NCBI GenBank assembly: GCA_946406115.1
Contig: OX291546.1
Span: forward strand, 8,859,019 to 8,923,018
Source: Apoda limacodes
Lineage: Eukaryota > Arthropoda > Insecta > Lepidoptera > Limacodidae
DNA length: 64,000 bases
Reading direction: 5' to 3'
Part shown: one piece after another, positions 13,201 through 22,500 of the stretch
How positions within the stretch are numbered: the first letter of the stretch is position 1
Layout of the letters: each line of letters opens with the position of its first letter
Made by a program: the position numbers and the translations under genes
The notes under the pieces: model-generated
Seen by the model: only the letters and a program-made list of their open reading frames with translations
What the model was told of the DNA's origin: nothing
Database searches by the model: none

Positions 13201-16200
13201 TCTGATTTTCACAAAAAAGTAACATATATTTTCACTAGTCAGAAAAACAGGCGAATGGATTTTATCTATACTAATATTATAAAGAGGAAAGATTTGATTG
13301 TTTGTTTGTTTTTTTGTATTGAATAGGCTCCAAAACTACTGGACCTATTTAAAAATTATTTGACCATTAGAAGCCGACATTATCCCTGATGAACATAGGC
13401 TACTTTTTATCGCGGAAAAATGCTTCATTCCTACGGGAAAACGGGTAATAGGACAACGGGTAGTAAAAATTATCCTTTCGTACCTACTTAACTTTGTCAC
13501 AAAACTTCTAAACGTCTGAACCGATTGGGTTGAAATTTTATATGGGTGTTTCGATAGTTTCCTTGATGATTTAAAAATACAATTAGACCTAGGTATTAGG
13601 TGGTGCTGCTGTTGGTATGTCAACTATTAAACGGCTTGACCGATTGGGTTGAAATTTTGTATGTGTATTTCCATGGTTTCACAGACACGAATGTATTATG
13701 CCATTAAGGAGGAAAGATTTGATTGTTTGTTTTTTTTTTCTATAATTAAAGAGTTGCCGTAAGAACCTACGCTGATAATGAAATTTATAGCGGGCGAAGC
13801 CGCTGGCAGAAGCTAGTTTATAAATAAAATAAGGCTAGTTTATTATTATCATAAATTTAAGCAATTCCTATTTAGTTTTTTTTAGTGAACACCCATTTCA
13901 AATTGCCACGAGCCGCCTATGATGGCGACGTAAGCTCTCCCGATCTTACTGAACAGCAGATAAATAAGAGCGGCTTCAAAATTTATCTATACGGTTCATA
14001 TTTTGGTTTACGCAAAAATGATCACGTATCAGAGTTTCTTTCTAAGCTCAAGTGGCTCTCCATTCGCTAACGCCGGAATACACACCTTCCTTCTCTTCTT
14101 TATTCCGTTCTGTTCATAACTTTATCACCAACGTATCTTAAATGAATGCTTTGAATTCCTTGGCTCTTCTTTACAAAATTTTAGATCTTTTACAAATCTA
14201 CTTTTAAAGATTCCTTCACATTCATCTCAGATTTATAAGGATTCCTTTACAGTTAAATCTATAAAACTATGGAATGCTTTACCTTTCACTATCAGACAAG
14301 CCTTAAGCTTACAGTCCTTTAAAACTCAGGTTAAAAATTATTATCGATCAGATAAAAAAATATTATTTTACGAATAAGACATGCTATTTTGTTAAAGTTA
14401 TACTGTGTATGTCAATGTAGAAGGTATGTTGGATTTTACTATGTAAGTATATGTATATATTTTTTGTCATACTGTATTTTAATATGTAGTAACGTGTATT
14501 ATGCCTTATTCATATCTATTATAATATTATAACACACTTTTTTGTATTTATTTATGAAATGTTTTTTAGCGATTTATGGCTGAAGTATTGAATTTAGAGA
14601 AAAAAGTCAAATTAGAAAGTTGTAGATACTAAAAAATCTATAACTTTTATAGTGTAGTTTTTTTGACCTAACCTCAAATTTAGCAAGTAAAATGGTATAA
14701 CCATTTTTTTCGTTGTTAACTTTTCTTTTTTAGAAAAACAATCGAAAATATTTGAAATTTTAAAAGAATGTTCTTTTTTTATTACACAAAAGCTGATTTT
14801 TTTAAAGTAAAATATAGTTTTCGAGATATTTACATTTCTAGAAAAAAATCGTTCCTATTCTATAACATGCATAATTAGGTATTAAAACGCTTCTGTTTAA
14901 TATTCTGACCATTAGGGAACTCGGTTGTAGCTGTTTGTTTGTCATGATTACATAACCCTCGATATACGACAGTTGCATAAATAACTATTAGTTAATAATA
15001 AGTATAGTGTATTCCAAATAATCACTTTTTACTTAAAAATAAATCACACTTGTAAAATAGCAACAACGTCAATAGAAAACCACCATATCGGATAAAAAAG
15101 CTACTGTGCAAGCGGTCTTTTATTAAAAATCACTTAAAAGTAAACTTCGCACCCCAGACTTTAATCGTTCTAAAACATTTATGTTTTGTAAATTGGTTTT
15201 TAGCACTTACCTCCATATTCAAAAGGTGCTAAATACTGAAGAATCATGAAAATCCAGCGCATTGTCTGTGCAGGTTTTGCAGTCCTTTATTGCTAGTTAA
15301 GTTAAACGAATGGTGACCGACAAATTTGTATAGAACTATTCCTTAAAAAGTGAAATGCGATTCTATATTAGTAGGTATAAACGGGAGAAACGAGATGTGT
15401 AAATTCAGTAATGACTGCACAAGCAAGAAACAAAAATACTTCCTATTTCCAAGAAAGTCAAACTGCATAAGAAAGCTACTTTTTCTACTTGTAAATGTTT
15501 CCAGGCATTGACCATCCCCCAAACCCTGAAGTGATAGCAACCTTGAATAAGCTGATTGACCATACGTGGCTTCTGACGCCTGCAACTGGCCTGCGTTATA
15601 TGATAACCTTGGATATGAGACACCATATGTTTAAAGGTAAGGATAGTAAGGAAATTAGTAAGAAATAGCTGGGTGACTTAGCAAAGCTCGGTTTTAGGGC
15701 CTTCTGTTGTTATTTCAAGAATAACACGTTTCGGAATAAACTTAAAAAGTAAAACATTATCTAAATACAAATTTCCACTAATTAGTTTTTTCTTTGACTA
15801 TATAAAACAAGAATTGTTCATTTTAAGTATAATAGGATAAATATAAAAGTCTCTATTACACAAATTTAAATGAAGAGCTTAATGCTTGTGGCCATTTTCT
15901 TCCAATTAGCTATTATAATATGTAACTATTAAAATCAAACCATTAGAAAATAAACTTTACGGGGAGATTTTTACTCGACTAGGTGTTTCGTAAGCAAATT
16001 ATTGATCGTACGAACTTTTTATTCTTTAGGTCGTCACTTTTGCAAGAACTACGCAGTTCCGAAGAAGGTTAAGAAGGTTTCGGCCACAAAAAGTGTCCCT
16101 GGACCTGGTGGAGACGCGGATCCCGAGAAGAAAAGCAAGAAACACCTGCTGGCTCAGTGCTTCCATAACAAAAACGTAACGCCTGGACACATTGGTTAGT

Positions 16201-19200
16201 GTTCATACTAAAATTCGAGTGACATTTTTGTAAATATTATTGACTGATACCTAAGTGTTGGTCATTATCGGACAAGAACGGCGGCAAAATAAGGCTGTGG
16301 TTCTATTGCTATCAGCACGTGGCCATTTTAGTGGGTGATTCCACCCACATTTTCATACAAAGCGAAGCTAAGTACACATGCGTAGCGAGTGCGTCCGCGG
16401 CTTTATCACCGACTTATTGACAACTAAATTTGTTCTTAGCTTTGAAACCCACCATTACCACTGTTTCTATAATTTTTAGTCTTACTCCATTTTGAGAAAT
16501 TTTATCTTTTGTAAATTGTGAATAAGCTAATAACTAACCTGAGTATAGTTATTTCAAGCAAAAATACTTATTCATTGTATTATAATTACAGCGATTATCC
16601 TAGCGCTGCAAATAGTGAAACGCGAGAAAAATGTCAAGTTAGCAGTGTTCACCGAGGAGGGTATACAGATTATCAATATTGAACCAAACTTTACTACTAT
16701 TGAAGAGGCAGAGTTTGTGCTCAGGGTAAATATTTCATTAAAAAGTTGTCATTCTTATTAACTAATGTTTGAAAGTTTAGAACTAGAAGTAACAATATAC
16801 TTATATGTATAAGGAATTATACGTAAATGCATTATCGGGTCTGGGTTCTGGAGGGCTGTTGTTCTAATTAAGGTGAAACCTTATCAGATATTTTCCATAC
16901 CTTCGTAGCACTTAATATCCACAACAATGAACATTTCGCTGCTTAAAATGACGCCTAATCATATATTGCTATTTATTATTATCATAAAATGCATATTCAT
17001 TCATTTTATTTTTGATACATTTATTTGATTTAATAATTATTTTTTTAATAATAAATTCAACTATTTATGGATGAATTCGCATTTCGTAACAATGATAAAT
17101 AGCGCTTAATGATGACAACATATTTTGAGTAGCGAAATGTCTATAGTTAAGAATATTGATAATGTAGGAGTGATGTAATGTAGTTTCTATGAAAAAAATA
17201 TGTTGGAATACATACACCTTAAATAAAATGTGATTGAAACCTTATTAGCAAAGCCTGCTGCTGTTACGCAGGCTGTGTAATGATCTAATGATAAAATAAT
17301 CACTAAGGTGGCAAACAATCATACGGAGCGCCTCATGGTAAATGGTAATCGCAACCTACGAACGTTTGTTAAAGCAGGCAATCGTTCTGTGCTGAGTTTT
17401 ACAGTTAATTTAGCTTGCGTAAATGTAATTTGTAATATGTGAAGCGGATCATATCGTACCACTTCAAGCAAGGCTGATGTCACGCATCCTACATCGCGCT
17501 GTCGAAGTTTCTTCGGAAGTTTAGCATATATAGAAACCGAAGCCACTTACCTAGTAAGTGGACTACGGAGATCCCCGGGCATAACACCTCGCCTGGCAGG
17601 AGATCTCCTCTTTGCCGCCGCTCCACATATGTATCTGTTTTTTTAGAAGAACGTTGCTTTATGTTTTGCTATTTGTCAGTCTAATAATACTTTAATTTTG
17701 CTGTAGAAAGCGAACCTCGGTCGAGTTCAACTAGATGCGCCAATGGAGTGGGCGAGTCAGAACAAGCAGCGGATAGACGTGTTCATTAATATGGTTGACC
17801 GCACGACACGGTTCATGGAGCTGGAGAAGACGTCGCGCGGGGGTCGCGGGCCGGGGGGACGTTACGGGCCACCGCCCAAGGTGGAGGACTTACGTGACCA
17901 CTGCCCCGTGCGCGCGCTTTACCGCTACCGGAACGTTGTCACTCTCCCAAACACCAAGTAAGTGTAAATAATAACTGCAGATCAGGCAAACCAGTCTGCC
18001 AGTCATGATGAACCTAAAGCCTACCCTATGGGAAGTATATATTTAGTGGCTCTACCTATAGGCTTATTCAGGGAGTAAGTTTTTTTGGGGTTCAATGCCC
18101 CCTTCTACCCAATGTAAATTTAGGGTGGGACTTCATGCATCTGGCATCCCCGTGATTCGAGAAAAAAAGCTATTTCGGCGTGATATCGACTACATGCGAC
18201 TGGTTTTTGCGGCTGGTTTTGATCCGGAGAAAAATTAACTCAGCAACCAGCACTTGCGTCCAACAGTTATATTTAATGTCTTTGTTTTAATTGAAAACGT
18301 TATCTTTAGTTGAGATTTTGTGATTAGCTGCATTTCTATGTTAATAAAACACAAACTAATATACGACGACGGATTTGATTCGAGCTTACCCGGGGCGGTT
18401 TTTTCCAGATGCATAAAGTCCGACCCTTAAAGTGGACTATTCATAAGGTTTATTATTCATTCATTATTGATTAATTTATAACAAGTTTTTATTAGGTAAT
18501 AAGAAAGTTTACTATAGCTGTAGTTACACTTTGTTCACATGGAATACGGGTCGTTATTCCTGCACAAACTTATTTTCCGGGATAAAAAGTACCCTATGTC
18601 CTTTACTGTCTTTTCAGCAATCTGTGTGCCAAAAACGAGCTAAATTTGTTGCTCCGTAGCCACGTTGAGCAATAACAAACAATCAAATAGACTTTCACAA
18701 ATATATACTACTGGATTTTGCCCGCGGTTTCACCTGCCCTACATTCGGTTATCGGTGTACAATTTCAAAGACAGCTTAATTATAGCAAAAAAAACCGACT
18801 CAAACTTGACGTTTTCAAGTAACCTATGTCCTTCTTTGGGACTCTAAACTATCCCCATGACAAATTTTATCCACATCGGTACAGCGGTTTAAACGTGAAG
18901 ATGTGACAGACAAAACGACAGACAGAGTTACTTTGGCATTTATAATATTAGTATGGATTTAGTTAGGATAATGATTGAGACGAGCATAAGACGGATACAC
19001 AGTGCCACTGACTGCTGTGCAGAGGGTGTGGGTTTGATTCCTGCACTGGACAAACATGTATGTATTTGTATCCATTGTCTGGTATTTATTATTTATTTAG
19101 GTTGATTGTTATGTCACTGGCTTCGCATCGTGTGGCTACTACTGACGGTTCGCACGAAGGGGTCCTAGACGTTATTGGCATCGATGAACATGTTCCAAAA

Positions 19201-19236
19201 GTGTTGGACGCATTCGCTCTTGGGCAGTTCAAGTGA
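1274..19236 (+). CDS. Ro60: Ro60 / TROVE domain ribonucleoprotein (11 exons, 634 aa)
   Basis: Exons: 1274-1471, 6002-6176, 6750-6908, 7015-7226, 8265-8470, 11241-11377, 15505-15636, 16030-16194, 16592-16725, 17707-17957, 19101-19236. All junctions are GT/AG, all phases join, and the total is 1905 nt. Residues about 15-370 are the TROVE domain, the HEAT-like ring that in known Ro60 binds Y RNAs and misfolded small RNAs. Recognisable blocks are RFLHLGDEIP, DTIAFALCKC and RSHKTLLRKSHIK. Residues about 385-634 match the von Willebrand A-like half, including LDAPMEWASQ, RIDVFINMVD and the end KLIVMSLAS...LDVIGID. The metal site is changed: the DxSxS position reads DMRHH (D399, R401, H403), and the Thr of GGTD is Leu. 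Two low-complexity insertions interrupt this half, one Lys-rich (exon 8) and one RGGRGPGG (exon 10). If intron 6 is retained, a stop at 11401-11403 would end the protein after TROVE. Length exceeds human Ro60 (about 538 aa) because of the N-terminus and insertions. Gene identity is firm; exon edges are inferred by eye. Confidence 0.9.
2045..2138. repeat. 41-bp tandem repeat (about 2.3 copies)
   Basis: A 41-bp AT-rich unit beginning CATTATTTTACATTACATGA starts at 2045, 2086 and 2127. The first two copies are identical and the third breaks off after about a dozen bases. It lies in Ro60 intron 1 and looks like recent replication slippage. Confidence 0.85.
2709..3286 (-). pseudogene. LINE reverse transcriptase C-terminal fragment
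   Basis: On the minus strand 3286-2942 and then 2927-2709 read as the C-terminal third of a non-LTR reverse transcriptase. Motifs include CRFLGFDID, RWTKHADNITKKLAS, QNRAVRIM, and near the end YIAVNIYNNLPNSI. The two parts are in different frames and the catalytic domain is missing. It lies inside Ro60 intron 1, opposite in orientation to the gene. It resembles LINE ends elsewhere in the window in layout, but I cannot assign a clade. Confidence 0.75.
3795..4727 (-). mobile_element. pogo/Tigger-like DNA transposon remnant
   Basis: The ends are short inverted repeats: the left starts CAGTAGAAT at 3795 and the right ends ATTCTACTG-like (TCTACTG) at 4727. Both are flanked by TA (3793-3794 and 4728-4729), the target of the Tc1/mariner/pogo group. 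On the minus strand near 4450-4395 there is MSQRQKVVLLLKNRV, resembling the start of pogo/CENP-B type transposases. The remainder is decayed. About 930 bp, in Ro60 intron 1. Confidence 0.55.
5584..5815 (+). repeat. tRNA-derived SINE
   Basis: The head has RNA polymerase III box-like motifs: an A-box-like AGCCTAGTTGGTAG at about 5592 and a B-box-like GGTTCGATTCC at about 5634. A unique body follows, ending in a tail that contains GCTGTGTGTAATGTCCAA. Parts of the same family recur at 18970-19085 (head) and 36150-36235 (tail). It lies in Ro60 intron 1. Confidence 0.75.
6599..6651. repeat. Perfect 22-bp inverted repeat (hairpin)
   Basis: Positions 6599-6620 and 6630-6651 are exact reverse complements, separated by the 9-nt loop CCCCTGGTG. 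The arm begins GTTGAAAACGCAACGCGCGA. It sits at the 5' edge of a LINE tail copy. A related but non-palindromic sequence at 34036-34060 carries the same loop, so the hairpin probably arose by local inverted duplication in this copy. Confidence 0.95.
6652..6716 (+). repeat. LINE 3' tail fragment
   Basis: The sequence containing GGTAACCGCTTACC and GTTTGCCACCTTAGTGGTAT is shared with 34070-34130, where it follows a reverse transcriptase remnant, and (reversed) with 17293-17345. It is therefore the 3' end of one LINE family. It lies in Ro60 intron 2, just upstream of exon 3. Confidence 0.75.
7255..7955 (+). repeat. Interspersed repeat (non-autonomous or LINE-derived)
   Basis: Contains the phrases TGTCTGTCCGTCTG, GTTGAAATTTGGTAT, GACAGACGGACGGACATG and AACGGAACCC. 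These recur in the element at 47130-47665 and are common in lepidopteran repeats. No coding capacity was seen. It fills much of Ro60 intron 4. Confidence 0.55.
9143..10420 (-). pseudogene. Dead Tc1/mariner-superfamily transposase element
   Basis: Terminal inverted repeats with ATACAG and a GCGCAATA/TCGCAATA core lie at about 9143-9162 and 10401-10420. On the minus strand, going down from about 10013, the reading frame gives LHLYKLQLTQELKESD, then QDEATSHTSND, SCSPDLTPTDF and LWGYLKHKVYSNP. These are the linker, the catalytic-region DGAT-like motif (here DEAT) and the final Asp region of an insect transposase family with a DUF4817-type N-terminus. It is broken by several frameshifts, so it is inactive. 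It lies in Ro60 intron 5, antisense to the gene. Confidence 0.8.
10891..11110. mobile_element. MITE with 30-bp inverted repeats and TTA flanks
   Basis: Positions 10891-10920 and 11081-11110 are reverse complements at 29 of 30 positions (motif GGGTTGCACCAACTAACTTT). Both ends are flanked by TTA (10888-10890 and 11111-11113), a target duplication that fits PIF/Harbinger-type elements. At 220 bp it has no coding capacity. It lies in Ro60 intron 5, just before exon 6. Confidence 0.9.
12588..13921. mobile_element. hAT-like non-autonomous element, copy 1
   Basis: Starts CAGAGGCGGCTTGTCC and ends with the inverted form GCCGCCTATG. It is flanked on both sides by the identical 8-bp target duplication ATGGCGAC (12580-12587 and 13922-13929), the hallmark of hAT transposition. 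It is inserted in a LINE reading frame. It is 1334 bp long because it carries a Helitron at 13265-13816. No transposase is visible. Copies 2 and 3 lie at 29525-30268 and 32157-32702. Confidence 0.92.
13265..13816 (+). mobile_element. Non-autonomous Helitron
   Basis: Begins TCTATACTAATATTATAAA and ends with a GC hairpin (GCGGGCGAAGCCGC) followed by GGCAGAAGCTAG. This matches the TC...CTAG structure and the characteristic termini of non-autonomous lepidopteran Helitrons. It is followed by T, as expected for A/T target insertion. It contains internally duplicated phrases such as GACCGATTGGGTTGAAATTT. It is nested in hAT-like copy 1. Confidence 0.8.
16868..17222. mobile_element. MITE with TTAAGGTGAAA termini, copy 1
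   Basis: Left end TTAAGGTGAAACC and right end ACACCTTAA. Inner arms are inverted too (ACATTTCGCTGCTTAAAAT against ATTTTGAGTAGCGAAATGT). The same architecture is found at 22168-22500. About 355 bp, no ORF, in Ro60 intron 9. Confidence 0.8.
17290..17600 (-). repeat. LINE 3' region fragment, reverse orientation
   Basis: The reverse complement ends in CCGTATGATTGTTTGCCACC at 17293-17330, matching the LINE tails at 6652-6716 and 34070-34130. Farther right on the same strand is CTTCCGAAGAAACTTCGA and a GGAGATCTCCTGCCAGGCG segment. No intact coding sequence. It lies in Ro60 intron 9. Confidence 0.6.
18121..18429. mobile_element. MITE with 24-bp inverted ends
   Basis: 18121-18144 (TAGGGTGGGACTTCATGCAT...) and 18405-18429 are imperfect reverse complements sharing GGACTT.ATGCATCTGG. 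A partial relative starts near 31696 (AGGGTGGGACTATAATCC) in PPP6C intron 3. About 310 bp, non-coding, in Ro60 intron 10. Confidence 0.75.
18480..18960. repeat. Interspersed repeat, copy 1
   Basis: Contains ACCCTATGTCCTTT, CAGCAATCTGTGTGCC, GACTTTCACAAATAT and, at the end, CATTTATAATATTAGTATGG, a very common ending of lepidopteran SINE/LINE-derived repeats. Its first 220 bases match 35440-35690 in PPP6C intron 5. Non-coding. Confidence 0.65.
18970..19085 (+). repeat. tRNA-derived SINE fragment
   Basis: Contains GGGTTTGATTCCTGCACTGG, matching the B-box segment of the SINE at 5584-5815, and the downstream CATTGTCTGGTATT. It lies immediately upstream of the acceptor of the last Ro60 exon. Confidence 0.65.
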
Positions 19237-19427
19237 GCAGACGTTCGGATAAAGGCCTCGTGTCCACCCTACACACCCGCTACTTCTGCGCTTCGAATGA
19301 AGCCATTCACAGCTTGAGAATTACTGTGACAGACGATTTTGGCCTGCTTGTAACTTGCAACAAAGTAGGCTTGCGCGAAAGGAAAAACACCTATCTTATC
19401 TCTGTTGTTAAAATACCTCAGTATTGC

Positions 19428-19433
19428 AATAAA
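19428..19433 (+). terminator. Candidate Ro60 poly(A) signal
   Basis: First AATAAA after the Ro60 stop codon, 192 bp downstream. Others follow near 20060. Which one is used cannot be told from the sequence. Confidence 0.4.
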
Positions 19434-20105
19434 ATGTCTCATGTATCAAATTTACCAAATGTGTTCCGGAATCCCGATGTGATTTTTTACCATGTAATAG
19501 ACTTGATGACATATTTTTTAAATTCGAAAAGTAAAGATTTTGATATCTTAGGGATCATAAAAGTATTTAGTGATTAATTAGAGGCTTGCATGTTCGACTC
19601 GGTTATGGCGTCTGTTTAACTGAGATATCTTTGCTATAGAAGTAAAATTTTCGCGATTGCGGATAACTATTGTGCATGGAAATTTTATATTCCGTAAACA
19701 TTTAAGTTTACACGGAATTAATGGTTTTTTCTTTCTAATTTTCTAACTCTAGTGTTTCAGTTGAACTTATGATATTGTAACTTGATTTTTAAATTATATT
19801 ATATTGGGGTCCGATAAATTTACCTTTTCCCGTTTTATTCTCTCCTGGCAACTCAAAAGAAAATTGAAATAGAATAGACGTATCCATTCTTTTGTTCAAT
19901 AGTACATGGTGTCTGGTTAATCTTTATAATATTGTCATCACTGGAGTTGGTAATATGTAGATTACATTACAGAGTTCTGTTAATTATGGAACTAAGCAAT
20001 ACATACATAGTAATGTAAAATTCTATATAAAAAAGAATACGATAGCAAAGGAGGCATAATAAATCAAATAAAAATTATTTTAAAGCTGCAAACGCGTCAT
20101 ATATA

Positions 20106-20475
20106 CACCCACCAACTAATCTGAGTGGTGGCGATAGTATTGATTAAAAAATAACTGAAATTTTGGGCAGCGTTCGAAAACTTCGCATGTTGTAGTTACA
20201 TACACCGACCCGAGAATATCCAAACAATAACTGTTACTACACCTGTCACTGCATACAAGCATACCTTGATATTTGGGACCTAAAACATTATGAACCCTGC
20301 TTAAGATTGGTGTCGATGATGTGAACACCGGTGCAGCGACACAAGAGTTTCCGAACGGGTCAGTGTCGTAACACCAACTCAAGCGTTAATATCAGAACAG
20401 GTCCTAAATATTTGTATATGGTGTTATTAGTACCTTAAATTGTCAGATCTCAGATAAGGCCACCGCCTGGACCTA
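20106..20475. repeat. Decayed relative of the 21519-21865 element
   Basis: Starts ACACCCACCAACTAATCTGA and has TCTCAGATAAG near its right side. Interior stretches (GCAGCGTTCGAAAACTTC, GAATATCCAAACAATAACTG) align loosely with GCTGCATTCGGTAACTTC and GAACATCCGAAAAATAACTG in the other copy. Non-coding. Confidence 0.5.
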
Positions 20476-21518
20476 AATATAAAATAATGTTCTAGAAAAC
20501 GAAAACGATTTTTCGATTAAAAGTATGATCTTATTTACTTGATATATTTTTTACTAAGTTTGTATTGTTAGATGTTAGTAAGCTTAATAATATAGAATAG
20601 CTTAAACCATTGCAACAGGGTCCTTTTGTTATTCAGTACCTTAACATTCTAACTGCTAGTGTTCATTTTTGTAACCACGGTACATAGATAGAAAAATACG
20701 TAGTTACAGGGTTACAAATTCTACGCACGCAAACGCGCCGCACTTATATTTCTTGAAGAATTCAAGTGGGACAAAAATATGTCTGTCTATGCATATAGCT
20801 TAAAATGGAAAAGACACGCGCTTCTATTATCTTTAACGCCATTGCCAACGAAACTCCGAGTTAATGTCTTACATTCTCTGTATATTTCTCGAGAAATTTG
20901 AGTTATTTATCATACGTTTTCATGTCTTTATAACTACTGTTCCTGTTTTGTCCTTTTTTATAACACATATCTTAACACAAGGATATAACTGTCATTCTTG
21001 TAAGATTATTAAGGTAAATTACAACTATCCAAAGACTTTTTTGTGGATTTGGTTGGTGGTTAATTTATAAGTCAAACAAAATTGCAGGATCTAACTAGAC
21101 CAATATGTTTAGAAACATTCTAAAAACACCTTTGTGCTCTGAATTATCACTTGTTGCTATAAAATTAATGTTAAATTTATTACTATAATGAATCATGTCT
21201 TTGTTCTCAAAACATTATTACGAGTACTGTTGTAAAACAAAAGTTAACGACCTAGATATGATATTCCCTTTTATTATTTTTTACAGCTTAGCTCCTTTTC
21301 ATATTAAGTAAAATAGTTGTATCCATATCCATTTTTAATTATCAATTAATGTTTTACATTAGATTTTTATTTCAATAGAAAAGGTGCCGAAGTTTAAATG
21401 TTATCTATGTACTGTGAAATAGTTGTAACTGAAATGAAATGACAATAGGTGAATATTTCTTTTATTAGAATATTATAAAAGTTACATATTTCGTAAACCA
21501 ACCGTCATTTCAAAACAT

Positions 21519-21865
21519 AGACCCACCAACTTATCTGAGACGTTAATGTCGATAAAAAAAAAAAACAACATTTCTCAGCTGCATTCGGTAACTTCTTTTT
21601 TAAACATCATGTTCTGGCTCTGTGGGGCTACATATACCCAAGAACATCCGAAAAATAACTGGTGTTAGGCCTGGTACTTGACATCAAACAGTGTAGCAAT
21701 CCTTGAGGTTTCCCAACGACTTAGTAACGCAGCAGCAATATTGGTTTTAATTTCCGAAAAGCGCAGCCTCTACGCATTTAACATGATGTCATTATTTCCA
21801 AAGATTAATAACCCGAAAATGATAAGTTACTCATAATGACAGATCTCAGATAAGTTTGTGGGTCT
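21519..21865. mobile_element. MITE with 22-bp inverted ends
   Basis: Positions 21519-21540 and 21844-21865 are reverse complements at 21 of 22 positions (core CCAACTTATCTGAGA). It is 347 bp and has no coding capacity. A decayed relative lies at 20106-20475. Confidence 0.8.
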
Positions 21866-22167
21866 CTTAATCTTTTGTCCATGCCAGTACTTTGTCAATT
21901 TTATATGTGAATATCAAATTTTATATATTTTTTAAATACTGTTAGACGGTTTGGTGAGAGATTGTGAAGGTTGATTATTGTAAACTGCCAAAGTGTCGCA
22001 TTTTGTACGTTTTAGTCATAAAGTACTGGCTGGTATACGTAAGATCTTAATGTGTAGTTAGCAAATACTGTAGCATATCTTTCTCTTTATTAAAAAAAAT
22101 GTGTAAATGGAACATGCTCATATCTAAATCAAATGATATAGTCTAAATAGTAAGCTAAAATATACAT

Positions 22168-22500
22168 TTAAGGTGAATCTGACGTAATGTTTTTCATACA
22201 AACTGCGTTATACTAAATGTTCTAAACTATACACATTTCGCTTCTCAAAACGTATTTTTATAATATATCGCTATATACATACCATAGTCGAAAAAAATAT
22301 AGTTATAACATGCCAGTGAAATATTAAATTACTACAGTATTCATTTTATCAATGAAATGTATGAATCCATCAAAAAGCTGTTATTTACTAATTCAGTGGC
22401 ATATCATGTAAGTATATGCGTATTTTGAGTTGCGAAATGATTATGGTTATAGATACTTAGTGTAGTTTGTATGAGAAAACATTTATTGGTTTCACCTTAA
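22168..22500. mobile_element. MITE with TTAAGGTGAA termini, copy 2
   Basis: Left end TTAAGGTGAATC and right end TTTCACCTTAA. Subterminal arms TTTTTCATACAAACT and AGTTTGTATGAGAAAA are inverted. An inner pair around CATTTCGCTTCTCAAAA and TTTTGAGTTGCGAAATG matches copy 1 at 16868-17222. Confidence 0.82.

Larger units (their letters stand above)
11545..14500 (+). mobile_element. LINE remnant split by a hAT-like insertion
   Basis: Positions 11550-12060 read as an AP-type endonuclease (LPGFQLIRNERTDRVGGVVA, VLGVFYSPSN, ILIGDFNTCLL). Positions 12380-12587 are the RT C-terminal part (IYIDRTFFWHHQLKKISRKL, CSRLW). After the 12588-13921 insertion the frame resumes with SDLTEQQ-like and YFGLRKNDHVSEFLSKLKWL, then SIKLWNALPFTIRQALSLQS near 14250. 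The central RT is deleted and stops are scattered. It fills much of Ro60 intron 6. Confidence 0.8.

Noticed and set aside
17319..17546. 75-codon minus-strand ORF in Ro60 intron 9
   Set aside because: Lies within a LINE-tail-derived repeat and shows no domain; regarded as repeat sequence.
18970..19085. Possible tRNA gene because of the B-box-like motif
   Set aside because: No cloverleaf with anticodon stem could be formed and the sequence belongs to a SINE family with other copies; the same applies to 5584-5815 and the heads at 25.9 and 52.9 kb.
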